Shown piece by piece: positions 56,561 to 64,000 of a DNA stretch of 64,000 nucleotides. The translations under genes and the position numbers were made by a program. The stretch covers positions 243,565-307,564 of the forward strand of contig JANSXY010000002.1 of NCBI GenBank assembly GCA_024742695.1, given 5' to 3'. Below the pieces are notes generated by a model that searched no databases, was not told where the DNA came from, and was given only the letters and a program-made list of their open reading frames with translations. How positions within the stretch are numbered: the stretch's first letter is position 1; each line of letters starts with the position of its first letter. This DNA is from Paracoccaceae bacterium (GTDB lineage: Bacteria > Pseudomonadota > Alphaproteobacteria > Rhodobacterales > Rhodobacteraceae).

Positions 56561-57220
56561 CTAGTCGATCCTGAGCCGCGATATGCGCGCCACGACCTCG
56601 GTTCCGGTATCGTCGCTGTCCGAAGACACGGCGATGCCGACAAGGTTCTCGGGCCGACCGCCGAACGCCCGTTCGAAATCGCGCGCAAGGTCGACCCGTT
56701 CCGCGACCGATCCGGTGCCGGCGCCGCGCTGGACCACCGTGCGCCCGCGCGCGCCAAGATAGGGCGTGGGCAGGATCTCGCCGCGGGAATGGGCGCCACC
56801 CCAGACATACATCAGTACCCGGACATCGGGATTGTCGAGCAGCGCCCGCACCCCGCGGTTCCGCCCGTCCCGCGCCGCCGCTTCCGGCAGGAACAGGAAA
56901 TATATAGACAGGTTGCGGTCGTCGCCGCCCTTCCGCGTAAGGTCGGTCGCCGGCACGGACCGGTCCACCGCCCAGTCCCAGGTGGCCGCGCGCTTCGCCC
57001 ACATGCTTTCGGGCAGCCGCGTCCACAGCAGCGAGACGGTATCGTCCGAGCGCACCGACAGCGTATCGCCGTTCAGCGAGAACTCGTTGCCCGAGAACAG
57101 GGAAAACCGCTGTTCGGTCCAGCCGTCGCCGAAATGAACCTGCTGCGCCACGGCGACGCCGGGAACGGCGGCCGGGATCAGGGCCAGGGACAGGGACAGG
57201 GCCAGTCGGAATCGCGGCAT
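56561..57220 (-). CDS. DUF3047 secreted protein
   Basis: This is a 219-residue protein with a signal peptide (MPRFRLALSLSLALIPAAVP, ending near AVAQQ). The body shows the DUF3047 pattern: TWDWAVDRSVPATDLTRKGG, then LSIYFLFLP, VLMYVWGGAHSRGE and a C-terminal GIAVSSDSDDTGTEVVARIS. It probably binds a carbohydrate or lipid in the periplasm, but no activity is known for the family. Confidence 0.82.
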   Translation of the reverse strand: MPRFRLALSLSLALIPAAVPGVAVAQQVHFGDGWTEQRFSLFSGNEFSLNGDTLSVRSDDTVSLLWTRLPESMWAKRAATWDWAVDRSVPATDLTRKGGDDRNLSIYFLFLPEAAARDGRNRGVRALLDNPDVRVLMYVWGGAHSRGEILPTPYLGARGRTVVQRGAGTGSVAERVDLARDFERAFGGRPENLVGIAVSSDSDDTGTEVVARISRLRID

Positions 57221-57363
57221 AGAGAACCTCCGTATCCCGATCCTAGGCGGCCCCGCCCGAATGTCTCATCAAAGGCGCGTTAGCGTTTCGGCATCCGTGG
57301 CGGGCCGGTCCGTTCGCCGCAGGCCCGCCTTGCCGTTTCATGGGCGGCGGCCCGTGGCCGCGA

Positions 57364-57921
57364 TCACAGATCCTGCGCGCCCTGCAGCAGGGTTGGACGC
57401 AAATGGCGTTCGCCAAGCCAGGGATTCAGCGCCAGCGCGGCATCGAGCGCGATCAGCGCCTCGGCATCGCGGCCCAGCGCATGCAGCGTCAGCGCCTTGC
57501 CGGAGAGCGCGCCGACATGGCGCGGGTTCAGGTCGAGCGCCCGGTCGAGATCGGGCAAGGCGGCTTCGTAGTTCTCGGTCAGGAAATGGACGAAGGCGCG
57601 CTGGTTGTAGCCCTCGGCATAGAACGGGCAGTAGTTCACCAGCGCCTCGAATCGGTCCATTGCGCGCGGATAGTCGCTGGAAGATCGCGCGCGCATCCCG
57701 TCGTTCAGCATCGCCTGGCTGGGCGAGTCGGGCGCGACGGTCCACAGGCCCCAAAGCCGGTTGCCCAGGATCTGCGCCCCGCCCTCGGTCGCCACACGCT
57801 CCAGCTTGGCGAAGAGCGCGTCCATCGCGGCCTCGTTGTCGGGCGCTTGCGGGCAGCCGTCCGCCGTCGCCGCCGCGGGCAACGCCAGAAGGATCGCGGA
57901 CAAGGCGGCGGGTTTCCACAT
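57364..57921 (-). CDS. Periplasmic TPR protein
   Basis: This is a 185-residue protein from ATG at 57921 (MWKPAALSAILLALPAAATA, signal peptide). Two to three tetratricopeptide repeats follow (YAEGYNQRAFVHFLTENYEA, ALPDLDRALDLNPRHVGALS, ALGRDAEALIALDAALALNP). Cys29 and Cys104 could form a disulfide. It is likely a protein-protein interaction module in the periplasm; partner unknown. Confidence 0.85.
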   Translation of the reverse strand: MWKPAALSAILLALPAAATADGCPQAPDNEAAMDALFAKLERVATEGGAQILGNRLWGLWTVAPDSPSQAMLNDGMRARSSSDYPRAMDRFEALVNYCPFYAEGYNQRAFVHFLTENYEAALPDLDRALDLNPRHVGALSGKALTLHALGRDAEALIALDAALALNPWLGERHLRPTLLQGAQDL

Positions 57922-58035
57922 ACCCGAAGACTGCGGCACCGGCCGCGCGCGTCAAGTCAAATCCGCAAGACCCGGGTCACGCGCGGCCGCCGCCGTCCGG
58001 TTGCCGACAGGCGCGGGACGCCCCGCAGACGGGCC

Positions 58036-58269
58036 TCAGTTGCAGGCCGCGTTCGCCCCGGCGGCGCCGCCGGCGATGGCGCCCAGCGCCGTCATCGCGG
58101 TGTTGCCCTTGCCCTCGCCGAACAGGTTGCCGATGAAACCGCCCACGGCAGCGCCGCTGGCGGTTCCTCCCGCGCAGCGCAGGTCGTCGTCGCTGACCCG
58201 GGTTCCCGCGCACCCGGCCAGGATGACCAGCGGGGCACAAAGGGCAAAGATGCGGACGGTGGATTTCAT
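58036..58269 (-). CDS. Glycine-zipper lipoprotein
   Basis: This is a 77-residue lipoprotein with signal MKSTVRIFALCAPLVILAGC (lipobox LAGC, Cys20). The mature part has small-residue-rich helical stretches (GGTASGAAVGGFIGNLFG and ALGAIAGGAAGANAAC) typical of glycine-zipper outer-membrane lipoproteins. Function unknown. Confidence 0.82.
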   Translation of the reverse strand: MKSTVRIFALCAPLVILAGCAGTRVSDDDLRCAGGTASGAAVGGFIGNLFGEGKGNTAMTALGAIAGGAAGANAACN

Positions 58270-58653
58270 TCAGGGCTTCCTTCGGTTCTGGGCCTGCGCC
58301 CGCGTTCCCGTGGACGGCCAATGCCCGGCATAATCTCGGCACCGAGGCTATCGCATTTCCCAAAGACGCGGCAATGCGGGATTTCGGCGGCAGGCCCCGG
58401 ACGCCGCCGCGGCGGGGGCTGAAGTAAACGAAAAACGGCCCGCCCGCCACCATCCTTCGGCGCCGTCAGACCCGGATGCGCCGACGCCCGGCCAAAGGGC
58501 GGGGACGATGGCCATACCTTGGATAGCCGGTCAGACGTTTTCCCCGTTGGTTAACGTGGGGTTGATCCCGAAGGATGCCCTCAATTGAGAGTTGAGACGA
58601 ATTTTCGCAATCGGCCGCGTATTGGGGCGGCCACCGGACAGGAGCCATTTCAG
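58270..58653. other. Divergent intergenic region
   Basis: These 384 bp separate two divergent genes and hold no recognised gene. The part nearest the plus-strand gene is richer in A/T. TTAA-N7-TTGA at 58551-58565 is one base off the CtrA consensus TTAA-N7-TTAA; a single imperfect match is weak evidence. Nothing else stands out. Confidence 0.45.
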
Positions 58654-59031
58654 ATGTTCGATTGCAGCGATCTTCGCAAGTTCCTCGGCGCCGTCATCGG
58701 CGAAGCCGCCCGCATGACGAACGAAACGCCCGCGACCTGCCGGTTCTTCGTCGACGATTTCGAACTGGTCTTCCGGCAGCTGGCCCGCCGCGGCCTCAGC
58801 CCGCGCGAAGCCGCGCTGCATGGCGGCGTGGTGATCTATTCCGCCCAGCTTGCCGGGCATGAGGGTGCGCTGCGCAAGTCGCTGACCTGCCGCAACGCCG
58901 CCGCGCTGTCCCGGCGGCTGTGTACCGAGGTCGCCTGCAAGACCCGCGCGACCGACACCGCGGTGCGCCGGCTGGCCACCGCCGCGCTCGACGAAGCCCG
59001 CCGCACCGCCACCACGGCGCAGGCCGCCTGA
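58654..59031 (+). CDS. Unknown 125-residue soluble protein
   Basis: This protein starts at ATG 58654 (MFDCSDLRKFLGAVIGEAAR) with AGGAG upstream. It looks all-helical, with no signal peptide or membrane segment. Three cysteines stand out (Cys4 and two more near the middle, CRFF and LTCRNA), and the C-terminal 40 residues are Arg/Ala/Thr-rich (ATDTAVRRLATAALDEARRT). No family is recognised. It precedes an orphan response regulator on the same strand with a 400-bp gap. Confidence 0.65.
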   Translation: MFDCSDLRKFLGAVIGEAARMTNETPATCRFFVDDFELVFRQLARRGLSPREAALHGGVVIYSAQLAGHEGALRKSLTCRNAAALSRRLCTEVACKTRATDTAVRRLATAALDEARRTATTAQAA

Positions 59032-59434
59032 GCCGGGCACCGTACGCGGCCGCCCGGAACCGGCTGGCAGAAAGGGCAGAGCAATGCATCTCCTTGATCG
59101 GCAAGTGTTTCCTTCGCCGCCGGAGAGCCCCGGTTCGACGTTTTGTTCGGGGTTTCGAAACGCACTGTCGCGGTTTTCGACCGACCATTCGAACACGGAG
59201 GCGCACAGGTGAGCTTCGCCATTGAAATCAGGGCTTTGCGCCCATGGGGCCTGTCCGGCCCCGGGGCCCGCGCGGCCACCTACCGCCTTTGGGATGGTGC
59301 GCCCGCCTTCCGGCGTCTCGACGCGGCGCCCTCCGCACGGGCAAGTCGAAGTGGCGGGGATCGAGCCACGGCTCGGGGAAATTTTTGCCTTTGCCCGCCG
59401 TGTATTGCAGTCGGTATTTGAAGGGGTCTTTGCA
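59032..59434 (+). other. Intergenic region before the response regulator
   Basis: These 403 bp contain no clearly supported gene. A 70-codon frame with a good ribosome-binding site occupies the second half (listed separately with low confidence). A 3' portion around 59390-59430 is more A/T-rich and precedes the GTG of the response regulator, so it may hold its promoter or leader. Confidence 0.4.
59209..59421 (+). CDS. Possible 70-residue small protein
   Basis: GTG at 59209 is preceded by GGAGG at 7-8 bp and opens VSFAIEIRALRPWGLSGPGA, ending 13 bp before the response regulator. The N-terminal part is plausible; the C-terminal part is Arg/Ser/Gly-rich and ends FCLCPPCIAVGI with three cysteines. 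No family is recognised. It may instead be a leader peptide or an unexpressed frame. Confidence 0.25.
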   Translation: MSFAIEIRALRPWGLSGPGARAATYRLWDGAPAFRRLDAAPSARASRSGGDRATARGNFCLCPPCIAVGI

Positions 59435-60067
59435 GTGCGTCTTGTAATCGTGGATGACGAACCTGTCGCCCGCCTGGGGTTCCAGGCGTTCTTCGGCAAC
59501 CGGGGCGATTTCGAAGTGGTCGCGGCGGTGCCCTGCAACGCGGACGCCGCCGGCGTAGTGGCCGAACAACGCCCCGACGTGGTGATCGTCGATGTCGCGA
59601 ACCGCGAGGATCGCCGGGCCGTGATCGCCTCGTTCCGGCACAAGTGGCGGTCCACCGCCGTCGTGGTCTGTTCCTGCCTGGCCAACAGCAATGCCGCCAT
59701 CGCGGCGCTGGACGCCGGGGCCTCGGCCGTCGTGTCGAAGGCCGGCGATCTGGAAAACGTGGCGATCGCGGCGCAGCGCGCGATCCGCGGCGACAACTAT
59801 CTCGATCCCGACGTCGCCAGCGCGGTGGTGTCGCAGATGCGCGCCGACGAGGCGCGCCGCAAGCAGCGTGTCGCCATCGCGCTCAGCCATCGCGAGGAAC
59901 AGGTGGTGCGCGGCCTGCTCAAGGGCGGCACCAACAAGGAAATTGCGAATTCGCTGAACCTCAGCGAGAAGACGGTCAAGTACTACGTCGGCAATCTCAA
60001 GGACAAGTTCAACGCCAAGAACCGGCTGGAGATCGTGATCTCCGCGCGGGACCATTTCGGCGCCTGA
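59435..60067 (+). CDS. NarL/LuxR-family response regulator, orphan
   Basis: This is a 210-residue protein from GTG at 59435 with AAGGGG upstream. The receiver domain has the acidic pair in LVIVDDEPVARLG, the probable phosphorylated Asp in DVVIVDVANRED, and the Lys in VVSKAGDLE. The C-terminal LuxR helix-turn-helix reads LSHREEQVVRGLLKGGTNKE and SLNLSEKTVKYYVGNLKDKF. No histidine kinase gene lies in this window. The triple repeat just downstream (60141-60195) is a possible target. Confidence 0.92.
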   Translation: MRLVIVDDEPVARLGFQAFFGNRGDFEVVAAVPCNADAAGVVAEQRPDVVIVDVANREDRRAVIASFRHKWRSTAVVVCSCLANSNAAIAALDAGASAVVSKAGDLENVAIAAQRAIRGDNYLDPDVASAVVSQMRADEARRKQRVAIALSHREEQVVRGLLKGGTNKEIANSLNLSEKTVKYYVGNLKDKFNAKNRLEIVISARDHFGA

Positions 60068-60089
60068 CCGGCGCATCCCGACCTTCGGC

Positions 60090-60116
60090 AAGGGGCGTCC
60101 CGGCGGGGCGCCCCTT
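60090..60116 (+). terminator. Terminator after the response regulator
   Basis: AAGGGGCG (60090-60097) pairs with CGCCCCTT (60109-60116) and is followed by TCGTTTGG. It lies 23 bp after the stop codon of the response regulator and before the repeat region of the next operon. Confidence 0.6.
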
Positions 60117-60140
60117 TCGTTTGGCCCCGTCGGCCCCGGA

Positions 60141-60195
60141 TTGGACCAAGGTCCAACCCGGTCTGGCCCAAGGTCGCGCAGGACGTTGGACCTTG
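60141..60195. promoter_or_regulatory. Triple repeat upstream of the secretion operon
   Basis: TTGGACC-AA-GGTCCAA (60141-60156) is a perfect 7-bp inverted repeat. A degenerate copy, CTGGCCCAAGGTC, follows at about 60163-60175. A half copy, TTGGACCTTG, is at 60186-60195. The units are 22-23 bp apart, about two helical turns, which would place bound dimers on one face of the DNA. The repeats lie 100-155 bp before the ABC transporter gene and after a LuxR-type regulator gene. Confidence 0.5.
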
Positions 60196-60295
60196 CGGCG
60201 ACCGCCGGTCGGCCTTCCGCGACCATGTTAACCCGATGGAAACCAGATTCGGCGGCCCGGCGCGGCGGCCCGGATCCGAAGGACGGAGGGCCACG

Positions 60296-62125
60296 ATGGC
60301 ACGCCCGGGCAAGAAGGGATCGGCGCGAAACGCGACCGTGGCGGCAGTGACGCAGGGCTTCGGCGGGCTGGTGGCCTACCTGTCCGGCCTGTCGGGGCTG
60401 ATCAACCTGCTGGCGCTGACCGGCTCGTTCTACATGATGCAGATCTACGACCGGGCGCTGACCTCGGGGTCGATCCCGACGCTGATCGCGATCTCGGTGC
60501 TGGCGATCGGGCTTTATGCCTTCCAGGGCGTCCTCGACACGATCCGCGCGCAGATCCTCGTCCGGGTCGGCGCGCGGCTTGACGCCAGGGTCGCGCCGGC
60601 CGCGCACCGGATCACGATCGACATGCCGCGCTTCGGCTTTTCCGCCGCCGAGGCCGTGGAACGCGGCCGCGATGTCGACGTGGTGCGCGGCTTTCTCGGC
60701 AGCCAGGGTCCGATCGCCGTGCTCGACCTGCCGTGGGTGCCGATCTTCGTGGTGTTCGTCTATTCGCTGCACCCGCTTCTGGGCGCGCTGACGCTGGGCG
60801 GCGCGGTGGTGCTGACGGTGATCGCCGTGGCCTCCGAGATCCTGACGCGGCGGGTCGCCGGCGAGGCGCACCAGGCCGCGGTCAGGCGCAACGCGCTGGC
60901 CGAAAGCCATGCCCGCAATGCCGACGTGATCCGCGCGATGGGCTTTTCCGGGGCCGCGGTGTCCCGGTTCGTCGCGGCGAACGGCGCCCATCTGGGCCTG
61001 CAGGCGCGATCCTCCGACGTGTCGGGCACGCTGGGGTCGCTGTCCAAGGTACTCAGGATGATGCTGCAGTCGGCGGTTCTGGGCCTCGGCGCGTTCCTGG
61101 TGATCCGCGGCGAGATGTCGGCCGGCGCGATCATCGCGGCCTCCGTCGCCTCGGCCCGCGCGCTGGCGCCGATCGACATGGCGATCGGCAACTGGAAGGC
61201 GATGGTGCAGGCCCGCGCCGCCTGGACGCGTCTGAAGGAAACCCTTTCGGCGCTGGCCGACGCGCCCGAGGTGATGGACCTGCCGCCCCCGAAGACCGCG
61301 CTTTCCGTCGACGGGGTGACCGTGGCGGCGCCGACCACCGGCCGGGTGATCCTCAGCGACATTTCCTTCGATCTGCGCGCCGGGCAGGCCCTGGGCATCA
61401 TCGGCCCCTCGGGCGGCGGCAAGACGACGCTGATGCGCGCGCTCACCGGCGTCTGGCCGGCACTGCGCGGCCATGTCCGGCTGGACGGGGCCGACCTGTC
61501 GCACTGGTCCGAGGCCGCGATCGGCCGCAGCCTGGGCTACCTGCCGCAGGACTACGGGCTGTTCGACGCCTCGATCGAACGCAACATCGCCCGGCTACAG
61601 GATCCCGACCCCGAGGCGGTGGTCCGCGCCGCAAGGGCGGCCGGCATCCACGACATGATCCTCGGCCTGCCCGAAGGCTACCAGACCGAGCTTGGCCCCT
61701 TCGGCGCGGCGCTGTCGGCCGGCCAGCGGCAGCGCATCGGGCTGGCGCGCGCGCTTTACGGCGACCCGTTCCTGGTGCTGCTCGACGAACCGAATGCCAA
61801 TCTCGACGGAGAGGGCGAACAGGCCGTCACGGCCGCGATCGAGGCGGTCAAGGCGCGCGGCGGCATCGCCGTGGTGATCGCGCATCGCCCGAGCGCGCTG
61901 AAGGCGGTCGATCTTGTCGCGGTGATCCGCAACGGCCGGCTGGCCAGCTTTGGCCCGCGGGACGAGGTGCTCGCGGCCCGGCCGGCGCCGGCCGCGCCCG
62001 CACCGGTGGCCAGGGCACCCGCCGGCGACGGCCCGGTGGCGGACGAACCGCTGCCGACGCCGCTGCGCAACCGCGGCCTCGAACTGGCCGGCACGGCAAT
62101 CCGCAAGGCACAGGCAGCCCGATGA
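60296..62125 (+). CDS. Type I secretion ABC transporter (PrtD/HlyB-like, no peptidase domain)
   Basis: This is a 609-residue fused permease/ATPase from ATG at 60296, with GGAGGG upstream. It starts directly with membrane helices (SGLINLLALTGSFYMMQIYD is typical of the PrtD class). The ATPase has Walker A GPSGGGKTT near residue 370, signature LSAGQRQR near 473 and Walker B FLVLLDEPNANLD near 492. Its substrate is probably the RTX protein encoded next, whose start overlaps this stop by 4 bases. No HlyD adaptor gene follows directly. Confidence 0.93.
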   Translation: MARPGKKGSARNATVAAVTQGFGGLVAYLSGLSGLINLLALTGSFYMMQIYDRALTSGSIPTLIAISVLAIGLYAFQGVLDTIRAQILVRVGARLDARVAPAAHRITIDMPRFGFSAAEAVERGRDVDVVRGFLGSQGPIAVLDLPWVPIFVVFVYSLHPLLGALTLGGAVVLTVIAVASEILTRRVAGEAHQAAVRRNALAESHARNADVIRAMGFSGAAVSRFVAANGAHLGLQARSSDVSGTLGSLSKVLRMMLQSAVLGLGAFLVIRGEMSAGAIIAASVASARALAPIDMAIGNWKAMVQARAAWTRLKETLSALADAPEVMDLPPPKTALSVDGVTVAAPTTGRVILSDISFDLRAGQALGIIGPSGGGKTTLMRALTGVWPALRGHVRLDGADLSHWSEAAIGRSLGYLPQDYGLFDASIERNIARLQDPDPEAVVRAARAAGIHDMILGLPEGYQTELGPFGAALSAGQRQRIGLARALYGDPFLVLLDEPNANLDGEGEQAVTAAIEAVKARGGIAVVIAHRPSALKAVDLVAVIRNGRLASFGPRDEVLAARPAPAAPAPVARAPAGDGPVADEPLPTPLRNRGLELAGTAIRKAQAAR

Positions 62126-64000
62126 CAATCGATATCCGATCCCGCGCGACCGGCGCCGATGCGCGCCCTGACGACCTCGGCCGCCGCCTGAAGGCCGAGG
62201 ACGAGAGCGGCAGCCTGCGCCAGCCCGTGATCGCGCTTGGCGTGGTGATGGCGACGCTGGCCTATCTGCGCAGTTTCCTGTGGCCCGATCGCGCCGGGGC
62301 GACGGTGCCGGACCCCGACGAAACCGCGCCCGACACGGCCGATGGCGGCACGGCGAAGCCCGCAAGCAGCCCCGCCGCGTCGGATGCCGAAGTGCCGGGC
62401 CGGGCCGCCACAGCCGGAACGGGCGACGACGCCGCGACGGCGGCAGCGGGCGCAGCCGGTGGCGGCCCCGCCGCCGGACACCCCGAAAAGGCCGGCACCT
62501 CGGCCCCCGAGCCCTGGGCGGGTCCGGCCGCGCCGGCGCCGGTCGCGCTGCCGCCCGACGCGGCGGCGGCCGGTCAGGATCCCGCCGCGCCCAACGCCAC
62601 CCCGCAGGGCGAGGACGCACCGCCGGGCGACGCCGCCGAAGCGGACGACGCGGCCGCGGCGGAGGACGAACTCGAAGCCGGCGAGGCCGAAACCCACGGG
62701 CAGGATCCGTTGGCGACCCCGGCCCCGGCGGCGGTTTCCGGCACCGCAGCCAGCCCGGACGCGGCAGAGCCCGTGGCCCCGGTCGCGCAACCGGTTCCCG
62801 GCGCCGTCGCCCGGTTCCTCGGTCGCGATCGCGCCGACCGGATCGCGGCCACCGAGGGCGACGACGAGATCTTTACCTTCGGCGGCGCCGACATGGTGCT
62901 GGCCTTCGGCGGCGACGACGTGATCGATGCCGGCAGCGGCGCCGACCGGATCTTCGCCGGCGCCGGCAATGACAGCGTGTTCGCCGGTGAGGGCAACGAC
63001 ATCGTCTTTGCCGGCGACGGCGCGGACCGTGTGATGGGCGACGCGGGCGACGATCGGATCTGGGGCGAGGCCGGCGACGACACGCTTCTGGGCGGCGCGG
63101 GCGACGACCGGATCGACGGCGGCGACGGGGCCGACCGCGTCGAGGGCGGCGCGGGCGACGACCTCCTCGACGGCGGCGCGGGCGCGGACATCGTGCTCGG
63201 CGGTGCGGGCGACGACCGGATCGTCGCGGCCGCCGACGCGGCAGACGACGTCTATTCCGGTGGCGACGGTCACGACACGATCGACTATTCCGGCGCGGGC
63301 GACGCGCTGGAGATCGACCTCGCCGCCGGGTTGGTCCGGGGCGTCACGACCGGGCAGGACCGGATCGAGGGCTTCGAGGCCGTCGTGGCGGGCAGCGGCG
63401 ACGACCGGATCGTTCTGTCCGGCGCGGCCGTCACGGTCACCGGCGGGGCGGGCGACGACGCGTTCGACTTTTCCGCCCTCGTCCAGGCCCGCGCACCGGC
63501 GGACCGGATCGGGACGCCAACCACCGAGGCCAGCGATGCCGGGGAACCGGCCGATGGCACGGACACGCCGGCGATGACCACCGAATCGGCGGACAAGACC
63601 GCCCCCGCCCCTGCCCGCGCCGCTGCGCCGATGGAGCCGAACCCGGCACCCGAGAAGACCGTGTTCGAGAGCGAGGACGCCGTCGAGAAGCGGGCGACAC
63701 ACCCGGATGCCGCGCCCGAACCGGTCGAAACGGCCGACGACGACGGCCCGGCGGGCGCGGAGGCCGACGAAGGCCCCGCCCGCGAACCGGACGACCGGGA
63801 CGAGGCTTGGGAAACCGCCGAAACCGACCGGCCCGGCAGCGATGACCGGCGGCCCGAACCGCTCGAAACGGCGGCCGACGACGACGCCGGCCCCGCGGGC
63901 GCGGAGGCTGTCGAAGGCCCCGCCCCCGAACCGGAGGACCGGGACGAGGCTTGGGAAACCGCCGAAACCGACCGGCCCGGCAGCGATGACCGGTGGCCCG
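62122..64000 (+). CDS. RTX repeat protein with an N-terminal membrane helix and tandem acidic repeats (partial)
   Basis: The gene starts at ATG 62122, overlapping the ABC gene stop (ATGA), and runs past the window end (626 codons visible, no stop). Domain order: a short charged N-terminus; one membrane helix at about residues 35-55 (VIALGVVMATLAYLRSFLW); an Ala/Pro/Asp-rich linker of about 190 residues; 13 RTX nonapeptides (residues 254-370); a short beta-rich block (HDTIDYSGAGDALEIDLAAG); another acidic linker; and tandem repeats of 46-48 residues from residue 532. An N-terminal helix is unusual for a C-terminally targeted type I substrate. It could instead be an inner-membrane component of the exporter. 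Confidence 0.8.
   Translation, partial: MTIDIRSRATGADARPDDLGRRLKAEDESGSLRQPVIALGVVMATLAYLRSFLWPDRAGATVPDPDETAPDTADGGTAKPASSPAASDAEVPGRAATAGTGDDAATAAAGAAGGGPAAGHPEKAGTSAPEPWAGPAAPAPVALPPDAAAAGQDPAAPNATPQGEDAPPGDAAEADDAAAAEDELEAGEAETHGQDPLATPAPAAVSGTAASPDAAEPVAPVAQPVPGAVARFLGRDRADRIAATEGDDEIFTFGGADMVLAFGGDDVIDAGSGADRIFAGAGNDSVFAGEGNDIVFAGDGADRVMGDAGDDRIWGEAGDDTLLGGAGDDRIDGGDGADRVEGGAGDDLLDGGAGADIVLGGAGDDRIVAAADAADDVYSGGDGHDTIDYSGAGDALEIDLAAGLVRGVTTGQDRIEGFEAVVAGSGDDRIVLSGAAVTVTGGAGDDAFDFSALVQARAPADRIGTPTTEASDAGEPADGTDTPAMTTESADKTAPAPARAAAPMEPNPAPEKTVFESEDAVEKRATHPDAAPEPVETADDDGPAGAEADEGPAREPDDRDEAWETAETDRPGSDDRRPEPLETAADDDAGPAGAEAVEGPAPEPEDRDEAWETAETDRPGSDDRWP
62881..63231 (+). repeat. Thirteen RTX nonapeptide repeats (27-bp units)
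   Basis: Thirteen consecutive 9-residue units fit G-G-x-G-x-D-x-U-x with small variations: GGADMVLAF, GGDDVIDAG, SGADRIFAG, AGNDSVFAG, EGNDIVFAG, and so on to AGDDRIVAA. Such arrays bind Ca2+ and fold as a beta-roll outside the cell. The DNA repeat is not perfect, so the array is not a recent expansion. Confidence 0.9.
63715..64000 (+). repeat. Tandem 46-48-residue acidic repeat
   Basis: Unit 1 occupies 63715-63852 (138 bp) and unit 2 occupies 63853-63996 (144 bp); a third begins at 63997. Both units contain DRDEAWETAETDRPGSDDR, identical in protein and nearly so in DNA (63796-63851 and 63940-63995). They differ by a 6-bp insertion near the start (ETADDDG against ETAADDDAG). The units are rich in Asp, Glu and Pro and probably disordered. 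The near-identity suggests recent duplication. Confidence 0.85.

Noticed and set aside
58551..58565. CtrA-like site TTAA-N7-TTGA
   Set aside because: A single copy with one mismatch, and no second site or cell-cycle gene nearby.
59228..61504. 758-codon minus-strand ORF over the response regulator and secretion ABC gene
   Set aside because: Its end contains a natural-looking stretch (KDPFKYRLQYTAGKGKNF), but the frame runs antisense through two conserved genes and has no credible start near that stretch.
62881..63231. 27-bp periodic DNA as a CRISPR or minisatellite array
   Set aside because: The period is the codon-level image of RTX nonapeptides in an open frame, with no spacer structure and no cas genes.

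Overview
The window is about 64 kb of very G+C-rich DNA from an alphaproteobacterium, most likely a Rhodobacteraceae (Rhodobacterales) member. The evidence is the dnaG-rpoD pair with a long acidic sigma-70, the nrdR-ribD pair, the hom / glpX / recJ neighbourhood, heterotetrameric sarcosine oxidase, an frcRBCAK-type sugar uptake cluster, a TRAP transporter and RTX/type I secretion genes. It reads as chromosome rather than plasmid or phage. Nearly all long ORFs opposite the annotated genes are shadows produced by third-position G/C bias.

Layout. 1-7.4 kb: end of a capsule gene (kpsC-like), ribD and nrdR, a gene-free block packed with hairpins, a two-gene unit of unknown function with a nuclease-like member, then rpoD and dnaG. 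7.5-14.8 kb: soxB-D-A-G (sarcosine to glycine plus a one-carbon unit), glutamate dehydrogenase and a small membrane protein. 14.8-17.7 kb: a 3-hydroxyisobutyrate-dehydrogenase-like enzyme divergent from a stand-alone reductive-dehalogenase-like Fe-S protein, and a TetR regulator with a clear operator. 17.8-23.7 kb: small lipoprotein, hom, ceramidase-like membrane protein, glpX, isochorismatase-like hydrolase, recJ. 23.7-28.2 kb: tRNA-Glu with its promoter, a decayed IS3-type transposase, two divergent DUF4242/LysR pairs, and a gene-poor stretch.

28.2-34.7 kb is a surface-glycan cluster: GT2 glycosyltransferase, two RgpF-like (rhamnan synthesis F) proteins, an MsbA-type ABC exporter and a lower-G+C methyltransferase, ending in a TPR fragment. 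34.8-43.9 kb: Ca2+/cation exchanger, SulP permease without STAS, TRAP transporter, M24 peptidase, zinc metallopeptidase and an Old Yellow Enzyme. 43.9-48.9 kb: frcK, frcA, frcC, frcB divergent from the ROK regulator frcR, with an operator between frcB and frcR and a stem-loop between frcB and frcC.

49-58.3 kb: phoX behind a Pho-box-like repeat, a small cytochrome c, an aminotransferase, a small P-loop kinase, a DUF1772-DUF4345-NmrA group next to an AraC regulator, and several small exported proteins. 58.6-64 kb: an unknown protein, an orphan response regulator, a triple-repeat regulatory region, a type I secretion ABC transporter, and (running off the window) a protein with an N-terminal membrane helix, 13 RTX nonapeptides and tandem 46-48-residue acidic repeats.

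The least explained items are this ABC/RTX pair, the orphan dehalogenase-like protein, the duplicated DUF4242/LysR modules, and the nuclease-like two-gene unit next to the hairpin block. All family calls come from reading motifs. No database search was run.
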